Source: Holosporales bacterium (lineage in GTDB: Bacteria; Pseudomonadota; Alphaproteobacteria; BNTO01). Taken from it: a DNA stretch of 11,507 nucleotides. Under the pieces are notes generated by a model. The model ran no database searches. It saw nothing but the letters and a program-made list of their open reading frames with translations, and was not told the DNA's origin. The position numbers and the translations under genes were made by a program. The DNA lies in assembly GCA_031265645.1 (NCBI GenBank), contig JAISCJ010000147.1, positions 1-11,507 of the forward strand. The letters run 5' to 3'. This document shows, piece by piece, positions 1-5,163 of the stretch. Every line of letters starts with the position of its first letter. Position 1 is the stretch's first letter.

Positions 1-39
1 TTCATTTAATAAATAATTAAAACGATAAATATAAATAAC

Positions 40-74
40 GGGAGTAGGAGATGGCTAATACTGTTGTCAATTAG
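40..74 (+). pseudogene. Possible decayed gene start: ribosome binding site plus seven codons
   Basis: GGGAG (40-44) sits six bases before an ATG at 51, with AGGAG directly adjoining it. The frame reads MANTVVN and then stops with TAG at 72-74. A good binding site leading nowhere, just upstream of a phage connector gene, could be the stub of a phage structural gene. Some phage coat proteins do begin with MANT, as I recall, but seven residues cannot prove this. It could also be chance. Confidence 0.2.
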
Positions 75-87
75 TGCATAGTCGCAT

Positions 88-222
88 TCATAAAACGCAC
101 AATATGTCAAACATTTGACGCAGTTCTAAATTTTTTAATCGCATTTTTGCTAGCAAATGCGCCATGTTCCAATCTTGAAATTTTTTTATTTCTTCTGTGG
201 GCTTTTTTTCCGATTGCGACAT
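88..222 (-). CDS. Possible small protein, 44 residues, unknown
   Basis: A closed frame from ATG (222) to TGA (88) encodes a lysine-, glutamate- and leucine-rich peptide beginning MSQSEKKPTEEIKKFQDWN and continuing as a likely amphipathic helix. Codon choice looks natural, and the opposite strand reads as a hydrophobic frame, as the complement of a real charged protein often does. Against it: there is no clear Shine-Dalgarno, a stop codon sits two codons before the ATG, and it opposes the direction of the phage genes around it. No family is recognised. It may be spurious. Confidence 0.2.
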   Translation of the reverse strand: MSQSEKKPTEEIKKFQDWNMAHLLAKMRLKNLELRQMFDILCVL

Positions 223-295
223 GAGTTTTTACTTTAATAAGCTTAATACAGACGGGATAACGCTTCAGACCAAGCGCTACAAAATTCAGGTTCGC

Positions 296-346
296 CTGCC
301 GTTGGAACAAGTTATTAGTATTTCACTAATGTTTGTTCCATGGCAG
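296..346. repeat. 51-nt imperfect palindrome (three-block stem)
   Basis: Three complementary blocks nest around a 5-nt centre: CTGCC (296-300) with GGCAG (342-346), TGGAACAA (303-310) with TTGTTCCA (333-340), and TTAGT (315-319) with ACTAA (325-329). Small unpaired gaps separate the blocks, giving 18 pairs in total. No T-run follows, so it is not a classical terminator. It could be an operator, a recombination site or an RNA hairpin. The sequence does not say which. Confidence 0.6.
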
Positions 347-395
347 CTCCAATATATTACTCAACTTTTAAGAAACAGAATAGACAAGCCTAATA

Positions 396-415
396 GAATT
401 TAAATATTTAAATTC
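396..415. repeat. 20-bp perfect AT-rich palindrome
   Basis: GAATTTAAATATTTAAATTC equals its own reverse complement. It lies about 115 bases upstream of the connector gene. It could be a binding site for a dimeric regulator or simply AT-rich chance. Composition raises the odds of such palindromes, but the outer G/C pair also matches. Confidence 0.6.
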
Positions 416-520
416 AAATTGTACCCAAGCATTTTATGTGAGCATCTACAATTTTAACGTAGGCAAGGATCGTTGCATGCGACCCTTTCTGAATTTATAA
501 AACTTTTTAAAGAGATTTGC

Positions 521-526
521 CGGAGG
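521..526 (+). promoter_or_regulatory. Ribosome binding site fixing the connector start
   Basis: CGGAGG lies five bases before ATG at 532. It supports that start over the in-frame TTG at 517, which would place the binding site inside the gene. Confidence 0.7.
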
Positions 527-531
527 TTGTT

Positions 532-1068
532 ATGTTGAATGTAATAGAATCATCCCCACTTTTAGCTGTGAGCGTGGAAAAAGTAAAAAAGTATTTACGC
601 GTGGAGCATGAGGAAGATGATTCTCAAATTAAGCTATTAATTGAAGCCGCAATGTCGTTTGTTGAGCAAGAAATTGGGCAGAGTTTGCTGACAAAAATTT
701 TCAAAAAAGTAGGACGCGCCCAAGTAACAAGTGAGGGGCTCTGCCGCATTAATTTGCGCTATCCACCGCTTAACAAGGTTTTGTCTGTGCGCGAAATGTT
801 GGATGGAGAGGTTACTCGACAGGTTAGACGGTTCGTGGTTGAGTGGGAAAGACGCATTCCATCTGTGCTTATGGCGTCGTCTTCAAAGACGTTTGAAGTG
901 GTGTACCAATGTGGATTTGGAGACAAAACGTCGGATATTCCCGCATCAATTAAGCAAGCAATATTGACGTTGGTCTCAGACATGTACGAGAGACGAGATA
1001 ACTGCCCTCTTATGAATTCCGCAGCTAAGCTCTTGCTCGCACCATATAAAATTCAGGATTTTATATAA
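532..1068 (+). CDS. Phage gp6-like head-tail connector protein
   Basis: This is a 178-residue virion protein of the HK97 gp6/phiE125 gp8 type. In the family it forms the ring joining portal vertex to tail. The diagnostic stretch is near the N-terminus (residues about 13-52): a helix running VEKVKKYLRVEHEEDDSQI, then LLIEAAMSFVEQEIGQSL, matching the family pattern of a hydrophobic helix, an acidic D/E loop and a helix with YVE/FVE before a small residue and L. The start at 532 was chosen because GGAGG stands five bases upstream. The next two genes, adaptor and tail terminator, are its usual partners, which strengthens the call. The frame is intact from end to end. No capsid, portal or terminase gene is visible upstream in the window, so whether virions are still made is unknown. 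Confidence 0.85.
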   Translation: MLNVIESSPLLAVSVEKVKKYLRVEHEEDDSQIKLLIEAAMSFVEQEIGQSLLTKIFKKVGRAQVTSEGLCRINLRYPPLNKVLSVREMLDGEVTRQVRRFVVEWERRIPSVLMASSSKTFEVVYQCGFGDKTSDIPASIKQAILTLVSDMYERRDNCPLMNSAAKLLLAPYKIQDFI

Positions 1069-1086
1069 TTTTTTTTTAAAAAAAAA
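1069..1086. repeat. T9A9 homopolymer junction between phage genes
   Basis: Nine T followed by nine A directly after the connector stop codon form an 18-bp perfect palindrome. On the + strand it lies between a stop and the ribosome binding site of the next gene (GAGGG at 1092-1096). Such tracts are prone to slippage, but here it is outside any reading frame. Confidence 0.6.
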
Positions 1087-1104
1087 TAAACGAGGGAAAA
1101 TATC

Positions 1105-1473
1105 ATGATTAGTCTAGCACTATTGAATGAGCGAATTATTTTATTGTTTAAGCAAAGTTTTGCAGATGATGACGGAAAAGTGGTTGTGCGAGAAGTTTTT
1201 TCTATTCCTTGTTGGGCGTGTCTGGAGCCTGTCCACAGGATTTCGCCGAAAATTCAATTCGTCAGCTCTGGTAAAAATCCTGCTGCACCAATGTTCAAAG
1301 TATATGTGCGCGCCACAATCGCTTGCCCAGAAGAGGTTCCAGGGGAAGATCGACAGGCAAAAGTAAACGCGCTACGCTGGAGGCGTAAGGAGTACGAATT
1401 GCTCTGTCCATTCTCAGCATCGGACAGGACAAGGCGCTTTAGGGAAGCCTTATGCATTGAAGGGGGAAGATGA
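1105..1473 (+). CDS. Phage head-tail adaptor (head closure) protein
   Basis: This 122-residue protein fits the SPP1 gp16/HK97 gp7-like head-tail joining family (Phage_H_T_join), which caps the connector so that the tail can dock. What is seen: a short N-terminal strand (LLNERIILLF), an acidic turn DDDGKVV (about 21-27), then REVFSIPCWACLEPV (29-43), corresponding to the family pattern of a D-G turn, a W-x-x-L/V-A strand and an E-P-L/V. Length is normal for the family, which is about 110-120. GAGGG stands eight bases before the ATG. The stop overlaps the start of the next gene (ATGA at 1470-1473), so translation is probably coupled. Sequence similarity to textbook members is weak and order in the cluster carries part of the call. 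Confidence 0.7.
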   Translation: MISLALLNERIILLFKQSFADDDGKVVVREVFSIPCWACLEPVHRISPKIQFVSSGKNPAAPMFKVYVRATIACPEEVPGEDRQAKVNALRWRRKEYELLCPFSASDRTRRFREALCIEGGR

Positions 1474-1913
1474 TGGTGGATTTTGGCATTTTGTCTGCGA
1501 TCAGGAATTTAATTCGTTCTGAAAAGATAGGCAGCAATTATGGGTTATCGCCAAAAAGCGTATACATAATGGAGCCAGAGGTCGCGCCCAGTGAATGGCC
1601 TGCGATTTTTTTGGAACTGGAAGAATCATGGAGCACAGGTCGAAGGCCTGGTGTGGGGTCTGTGTCGTTGAAAATCTCGATTTTGAGTAATAGTTCTGAC
1701 GGCGTTGAGGCGTTAGACATCGCCACGCAAGTTCGCCACTTGATTGATGGTGCATCTTTCGAAGTGGACGATTCGTACGAGGCGACGTTGCGAATGAATT
1801 CAAGCATCATGGATATGAAAAAAGTGGCTTCAGCTCCACGCAAAGTCGAGCAGTTTTATGAAGCATTTGTTCAACACATTGTATTGGAACGAGCCGAGGA
1901 TTCTGCTAAATAG
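1470..1913 (+). CDS. Phage tail terminator protein, DUF3168 family
   Basis: This protein of 147 residues is like DUF3168 members (lambda gpU/RcGTA gp8 functional class), which end tail polymerisation and bind the head-side adaptor. The family pattern is visible: an N-terminal helix (ILSAIRNLIRS), a VYIMEPEVAPSEWPAIFLEL strand region corresponding to the usual V-x-D-x-P...P-Y-V-x-I-G, a W-S-T turn, then ALDIATQVRHLIDGASFEVDD matching the common A-x-x-I-A-x-x-V-x-x-L-L-D pattern, and a closing strand VEQFYEAFVQHIVL. Two starts are possible, 1470 and 1473. AGGGGG at 1461-1466 lies three bases before the first and six before the second, so 1473 (MVDFGIL) may be the true one. It overlaps the adaptor stop. 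A tail tube gene would normally follow but does not. Confidence 0.8.
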   Translation: MMVDFGILSAIRNLIRSEKIGSNYGLSPKSVYIMEPEVAPSEWPAIFLELEESWSTGRRPGVGSVSLKISILSNSSDGVEALDIATQVRHLIDGASFEVDDSYEATLRMNSSIMDMKKVASAPRKVEQFYEAFVQHIVLERAEDSAK

Positions 1914-1923
1914 GGGGAAATCA
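1912..1923 (+). pseudogene. Orphan ribosome binding site with ATC in place of a start codon
   Basis: AGGGGGAAATCATC here mirrors AGGGGGAAGATGATG before the DUF3168 gene at 1461-1475. The position of the second ATG is taken by ATC and no usable frame follows. This may be the dead start of the lost major tail protein gene. The stretch is short and the reading is tentative. Confidence 0.2.
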
Positions 1924-1995
1924 TCGTCTGGGTTTTTACAATAGTTGATGTTTAATCAAGTAGTGGTAATTTCTCTTACGTCATAAAATAAGTCA

Positions 1996-2083
1996 AAAAA
2001 GTACATTTCGTGAAATTGCATCGAATGAGGGGGTCGCTGTGTTTTGCTTAAGTGCGTGTCATGACTTTTTTTATGTACTTTTT
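1996..2083 (+). promoter_or_regulatory. Inverted-repeat leader upstream of the first cassette gene
   Basis: AAAAAGTACAT (1996-2006) and ATGTACTTTTT (2073-2083) are perfect 11-bp inverted repeats. They bracket a G5 run (2029-2033) and the palindrome GTCATGAC (2058-2065). The right part, from TTTTGC at about 2043 to the ribosome binding site, resembles the leader of the next paralogue (3151-3230). It may be a regulatory leader or a fold in the transcript. No confident -35/-10 pair was found. Confidence 0.35.
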
Positions 2084-2130
2084 AGAATGAGAGAAAAGTA
2101 AATGGGTATTTTTTTTAGGAAAAAAATAAT

Positions 2131-3009
2131 ATGAATTTAGGAAAAATATTTATAGCAGGTTTTTGCTGTATGAGCGCAATGGAATACGGCTATGCCTCGA
2201 GGTCTGACTCTGATGATGACTGGATAAGCGTTCACGATGATTCGGCACCAAGCGTTCACTATGATCCAAGATATAGAGTTATTAGCCCTAATCCTGAAAC
2301 AGAGTGGGACAATTGTGAATTAGAGAGTTTACGCGAGCATGTACGTAGGATTCAAACGGATATAGCTCGTTTAGACCATAAAATTGATGCAAGAAACATT
2401 ATGATGAATACAACTGAACGATTTTCTCTACTAGAGAGTCATATCACAGAATTAACCGCCAAACTAAGGCGTGTTCAGTATGATTCTTCTAGAAGAGAAG
2501 AACTAATCGAAAAACAGCAAGAGTCTCTACTCAAGATGTTTTTAGATTTTAAAGAGGAAGTTGCAATTTTTAAAGTTTTTCGTGAAAACACAGGACAACA
2601 GTTGAAAATAATTCAGTGCAAACTTCCAACTAGTAGTAAATTCTCGGAATATGTTGACTTAGTTGCTGAATACAGGCGGCGTGTAGAAGGGCAATCTGAG
2701 AAGGTAGCAGCTCAATCAATGCAGATAGTTGGTTTATCTAAGCAGATAGCTAGTTTATCGACGCAAATCGCGGCTCAACCAACGCAACTTATTGGTCTAA
2801 GTGAAGATGTGGCGGCCCAATCTACGCAGATATCTGATTTGTTTGCGCTCGTAAACGGTTTGAAGACGCAGTTGAGTCACCAAACCTCTGACGAACTGGA
2901 AACAAAAACGAAACTAGCGGATCTGTCTATGCAGGTCGCGGCTCAATCTCTGCAAATATCTGATTTATTGAAGCAGTTGTCTTTACAAACAACTTCTGCA
3001 AATGATTAA
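2131..3009 (+). CDS. Exported coiled-coil protein, cassette paralogue 1
   Basis: Function is unknown. The 292-residue product begins MNLGKIFIAGFCCMSAME with one lysine, a short hydrophobic core and a likely type I cleavage after GYA (residue 22). An acidic, probably disordered stretch follows (SDSDDDW...HDDS, about 25-45), then long charged helices (about 60-160) and a C-K-L-P turn at 163-166. From about 190 the chain is built of seven-residue units of the form xQIAxLS, e.g. KQIASLS and TQIAAQP: a clear coiled coil without prolines except one. Residues from 228 and from 270 repeat each other at a 42-residue offset (AAQSTQISDL and AAQSLQISDL), visible in DNA as 25 of 30 matching bases. AGGA lies ten bases before the ATG. 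It is paralogous to the gene at 3237 and shares its signal peptide with that at 4598. It is likely secreted or periplasmic, and a host-interaction role is only a guess. Confidence 0.7.
   Translation: MNLGKIFIAGFCCMSAMEYGYASRSDSDDDWISVHDDSAPSVHYDPRYRVISPNPETEWDNCELESLREHVRRIQTDIARLDHKIDARNIMMNTTERFSLLESHITELTAKLRRVQYDSSRREELIEKQQESLLKMFLDFKEEVAIFKVFRENTGQQLKIIQCKLPTSSKFSEYVDLVAEYRRRVEGQSEKVAAQSMQIVGLSKQIASLSTQIAAQPTQLIGLSEDVAAQSTQISDLFALVNGLKTQLSHQTSDELETKTKLADLSMQVAAQSLQISDLLKQLSLQTTSAND
2812..2967 (+). repeat. In-frame 30-nt direct repeat in the coiled-coil gene
   Basis: The copies at 2812-2841 and 2938-2967 match at 25 of 30 bases and are 126 bases apart, which is exactly six heptads. The spacing keeps the coiled-coil register and points to growth by unequal duplication. 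Confidence 0.65.
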
Positions 3010-3091
3010 CATTTTAGCATTTCATCTTCTATGAGCGCACGTAAAAAAATGTGATGTTTGAATTGTAATGCATGAGGGGGGTGTCAGTAGA

Positions 3092-3119
3092 GGGGGGCAG
3101 AAATAAAAGCCCCCTTTTT
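3092..3119 (+). terminator. Rho-independent terminator after the first cassette gene
   Basis: GGGGGC (3093-3098) pairs with GCCCCC (3109-3114) around a ten-base A-rich loop, followed by TTTTT (3115-3119). It lies about 80 bases past the stop of the first cassette gene. The spacing and T-run are typical of intrinsic terminators, and the stem is entirely G/C. Confidence 0.75.
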
Positions 3120-3151
3120 GTGAAAATATACGTAAAATTTAGCGTGGCATT

Positions 3152-3181
3152 TTGCAATCATGTCCTGATTTTTTTTATATG
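3152..3181 (+). promoter_or_regulatory. Candidate sigma70-type promoter for the second cassette gene
   Basis: TTGCAA (3152-3157) and TATATG (3176-3181) are 18 bases apart, each matching four of six consensus positions. The pair lies about 55 bases before the start at 3237 and downstream of a terminator, where a fresh promoter would be needed. A weak hairpin AATCA/TGATT (3156-3170) followed by eight T overlaps it, so the same bases could instead be a second terminator. Confidence 0.35.
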
Positions 3182-3224
3182 CACGTTGACGAAGAATGAA
3201 TGTAGAGAGGCAACATTTTTTAAT

Positions 3225-3230
3225 AGGAGG
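3225..3230 (+). promoter_or_regulatory. Ribosome binding site fixing the second cassette start
   Basis: AGGAGG stands six bases before ATG at 3237. It decides this start over an upstream in-frame ATG at 3072, which would put the terminator inside the gene and bury the signal peptide. Confidence 0.85.
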
Positions 3231-3236
3231 AATTAT

Positions 3237-4256
3237 ATGAATTTGGAAAAAATGTTTATAGTTAGCTTTTGTTATATGAGCACAATGGGATGCAGCTCTC
3301 ATTCGACGAGCTCTGACGATGAAAAAGGTGAGTTCCCATGGAACGCACATTTTAGTGCAGTCACTCCTACTGAATATAATGAATTTTTAGCTCAGTGTAT
3401 GAAACAGAATGATGATAATAAAAGACGATTCCACGAATTAAATGAAAAATTAAATAAGTTAGAAATTAACCTTAATAGGCAAGAGTCGGATGCTTCTGCG
3501 TTGCGCGTAAAAAGCAAGTCTGAGCTGAGTAAGGCTTTACAACACCTAGATGAGATCATACATCCAATGCGCGAAGATTTGTCTCAATTTAATCAAATTA
3601 AATCCCATCTGGTAAATCTCGACGCTTTTTCAACAGAGACTAGGCTTACATGTAGTAAACTTAAAGATTTTCAGACGTTGACAGAGACGCGGCTTGATAA
3701 AATTTGCAAGAAACTTCCGAGTCGTGCGCAAGTTTTAGAAACAATCAAGTCTATTGAAACATATACACAACAAATTCAAAGTCAATCACAACAAATAGAT
3801 GCTCAATCGAAAGATAATGCTAATATGGCAACACAGATAGCTGCATTCTCTGATCAGATAGCTGTCCTGTTAACGCAAATAGCGGCTCAGTCGAGTCACA
3901 TCGCTAGTCAATTTGACCAGGCGACTATCCTGTCGACGCGGGTTACGGATTTATTCCAGCAAACAACAGATTTGAGGGACCAGTTGCTTGACAAAAAGCT
4001 TGAAGATGCGGATTTCCAATATCGTACGTTGGTTCACGCTGGTTTGATTGAGGCTCAAGCTAAGCGGATCGCTAACTTAGAAAAGCAAATAGCAGAGTTG
4101 AGAGATCTGTTGCATACAACAGAGTTGGGATGTCAGTCACGTACAGCAGGGGTCAACGACGATTTTAAAACGGAAGTAAAACGTATTCATGATTTGATTA
4201 GTGGCTTAGATAATAATGTAGATATATTGATGGATCATTTATGTGGAAGAGCTTAA
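3237..4256 (+). CDS. Exported coiled-coil protein, cassette paralogue 2
   Basis: Function is unknown. The 339-residue protein opens MNLEKMFIVSFCYMSTMGCSS, closely matching the first cassette protein. Here Cys19 after Thr-Met-Gly could be a weak lipobox, so lipidation is possible but not secure. An acidic patch (SSDDEKGE, 25-32) is followed by charged helices and a C-K-K-L-P turn (157-161) equivalent to C-K-L-P in the paralogue. Heptad units such as TQIAAFS, DQIAVLL and TQIAAQS run from about 177 to 250, then a second helical part EAQAKRIANLEKQIAELRDLL. The motif TETRLxxxxKL occurs twice (133 and 149). The C-terminal 70 residues are unlike the paralogue. A strong AGGAGG fixes the start. It is probably a periplasmic, surface or secreted rod-like protein, and a virion fibre is a less likely alternative because of the signal peptide. 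Confidence 0.7.
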   Translation: MNLEKMFIVSFCYMSTMGCSSHSTSSDDEKGEFPWNAHFSAVTPTEYNEFLAQCMKQNDDNKRRFHELNEKLNKLEINLNRQESDASALRVKSKSELSKALQHLDEIIHPMREDLSQFNQIKSHLVNLDAFSTETRLTCSKLKDFQTLTETRLDKICKKLPSRAQVLETIKSIETYTQQIQSQSQQIDAQSKDNANMATQIAAFSDQIAVLLTQIAAQSSHIASQFDQATILSTRVTDLFQQTTDLRDQLLDKKLEDADFQYRTLVHAGLIEAQAKRIANLEKQIAELRDLLHTTELGCQSRTAGVNDDFKTEVKRIHDLISGLDNNVDILMDHLCGRA

Positions 4257-4597
4257 AATTTGTCTGTACAAAGGGTCATATCTTGGGACTGTTGAAACCT
4301 ATCGTCGACAGCGTCGTCAAACCCTTGGTTTTCCGATGGATCTGTTCCCGAATTTGGATAGGTTTCAACAGTCCCATATTAACGATTAGGTCCCATTATA
4401 GCTAAAATGGTGCCGGTTAGGTGGAGCGAGCCTGTGTGTTTCAATTTGGATATTTATACCATGCGAGATTGCCGGCACAGGAAGAAAAGTCACTTTCGTG
4501 AATTTACACTGGGAAGATGTGGATCCACGAATTGCCATGAATTATAAGATGTGCTCTTATCGGCAGGCGGGGAAACAATGTTTTTAAAGGAAATGAT
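4257..4597. other. Spacer of 341 bases with a MITE-like element and foldable repeats
   Basis: No gene is seen. It contains the 91-bp inverted-repeat element (4285-4375), then a stretch rich in short dyads: GTGCCGG (4410-4416) with CCGGCAC (4472-4478), CCTGTG (4431-4436) with CACAGG (4476-4481), the palindrome GTGGATCCAC (4519-4528), TTCGTG (4495-4500) with CACGAA (4526-4531), and hairpin ATAAGA/TCTTAT (4544-4560). It may encode a structured 5' leader of the third cassette gene. Confidence 0.5.
4285..4375. mobile_element. MITE-like element with perfect 19-bp terminal inverted repeats
   Basis: GGGACTGTTGAAACCTATC (4285-4303) is the exact reverse complement of bases 4357-4375. The 53-bp interior has no reading frame of note and contains GTCGAC. 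A non-coding element with long perfect ends fits a miniature inverted-repeat transposable element or an internally deleted insertion sequence. From memory the tip resembles the IS26 end GGCACTGTTGCAAA (11 of 14 positions), which only suggests a DDE-type origin. ATAT occurs on both sides but is offset by three bases on the left, so there is no clean target duplication. The loop is too long for an ordinary terminator. Confidence 0.6.
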
Positions 4598-5023
4598 ATG
4601 AATTTAATCAAAATATTTACTGTAAGCGTCTGCTGTGCGAGCGCGATAGAATGTAGTAGCGTTTTAGATTTCACTCCTAACGTTGGTGATCAAAACACGC
4701 AGAATCAAACACAATCTGGCATAGATGTATCGCAGCCGTCGGGTAATTCGAAATTTGTTAAAGTTATTACTGAATTTGGGGAAGACAATCAACGTGAAGA
4801 TTATGTCCCAGTTCGTCTGCTGGAGTTGCTTTATGGTTGGTCCCCATCACAGATGGACGCTATGCCAACGTTGGAAGCCAAGTTGAAGGCTGATCTGAGT
4901 ACTTTTTTATTTGTTCTGGAAGCGTGTGCGCAATACGATCCTGCAACGAACCCACAGGTGGATGCTGCACCAGACCAGCCTGCAACGAACCCACAGGTGG
5001 ACCTCGTGCCGTACGGGTGCTAG
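4598..5023 (+). CDS. Small exported protein sharing the cassette signal peptide
   Basis: Function is unknown. The 141-residue protein starts MNLIKIFTVSVCCASAIECSS, aligned base by base with the starts of the two coiled-coil genes, but the rest is unrelated. It has a Gln/Asn/Ser-rich linker (about 28-50), a small folded-looking core with RLLELLYGWSPSQMDAMPTLE and LKADLSTFLFVLEAC (about 73-109), and a tail in which PATNPQVD occurs twice 13 residues apart, ending YGC. Glu18 before Cys19 argues against a lipoprotein site. AAAGGAAA precedes the ATG at a usual distance. The same export tag on a different body suggests module shuffling within one exported-protein family. The Cys residues at 19 and near and at the C-terminus could form disulfides if it is periplasmic. 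Confidence 0.6.
   Translation: MNLIKIFTVSVCCASAIECSSVLDFTPNVGDQNTQNQTQSGIDVSQPSGNSKFVKVITEFGEDNQREDYVPVRLLELLYGWSPSQMDAMPTLEAKLKADLSTFLFVLEACAQYDPATNPQVDAAPDQPATNPQVDLVPYGC
4940..5001 (+). repeat. Perfect 23-nt direct repeat, 39-nt period
   Basis: Bases 4940-4962 and 4979-5001 are identical (CCTGCAACGAACCCACAGG and four more). The period is 13 codons, so copy-number change would keep the frame. It encodes the repeated PATNPQVD motif. Confidence 0.85.
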
Positions 5024-5053
5024 CAATAAGCTCGGCAGTTGTTGAATTTACTA

Positions 5054-5090
5054 GGTGGCTGAGGATTTGGGGGGGCCCTCCTCGACCACC
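5054..5090 (+). terminator. GC-rich hairpin after the third cassette gene
   Basis: GGTGG (5054-5058) pairs with CCACC (5086-5090) and GAGGA (5061-5065) with TCCTC (5079-5083), separated by a 2-nt mismatch bubble. The loop carries a run of seven G followed by CCC. No T-run follows, so a simple intrinsic terminator is doubtful. It may instead stabilise the 3' end of the upstream message. Confidence 0.4.
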
Positions 5091-5151
5091 AACTTCAGAA
5101 TAGCAAGATATGTTTAATAAATCGTTTACAGGTATAGTTAAACATTACTTT

Positions 5152-5156
5152 AGGAG
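5152..5156 (+). promoter_or_regulatory. Ribosome binding site fixing the tail-region gene start
   Basis: AGGAG lies seven bases before ATG at 5164. It favours this start over an in-frame ATG at 5110 whose extra residues do not belong to the family. Confidence 0.7.
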
Positions 5157-5163
5157 ATACAGT

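Larger units (their letters stand above)
1..531. other. Gene-poor stretch at the left edge of the prophage remnant
   Basis: No convincing long gene lies here. The stretch holds a Shine-Dalgarno-led ATG that stops after seven codons (40-74), a doubtful 44-codon frame on the - strand (88-222), a 51-nt imperfect palindrome (296-346) and a 20-bp perfect AT palindrome (396-415). The frames at 197-403 (+) and 107-310 (-) have no recognisable motif and no good ribosome binding site. In tailed phages the capsid gene normally sits just upstream of a gp6-like connector gene, so this stretch may be where a capsid gene was lost. That is inference. Confidence 0.5.

Noticed and set aside
197..403. 68-residue + strand frame in the left gap
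   Set aside because: There is no ribosome binding site, no recognisable domain, and it runs through the 51-nt palindrome.
731..983. Reading frames on both strands inside the connector gene
   Set aside because: They overlap a well-supported phage gene throughout, have no ribosome binding site and show no family motif.
1501..1843. Two 100-residue - strand frames across the DUF3168 gene
   Set aside because: They are antisense to a gene with family motifs and lack start signals, so they are shadows.
3072..3236. Longer start for the second coiled-coil protein at 3072
   Set aside because: It would include a terminator hairpin in the gene and hide the signal peptide. AGGAGG fixes the start at 3237.
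4285..4375. Intrinsic terminator reading of the 19-bp inverted repeat
   Set aside because: The loop would be 53 bases and no T-run follows on either strand, so a mobile-element reading fits better.
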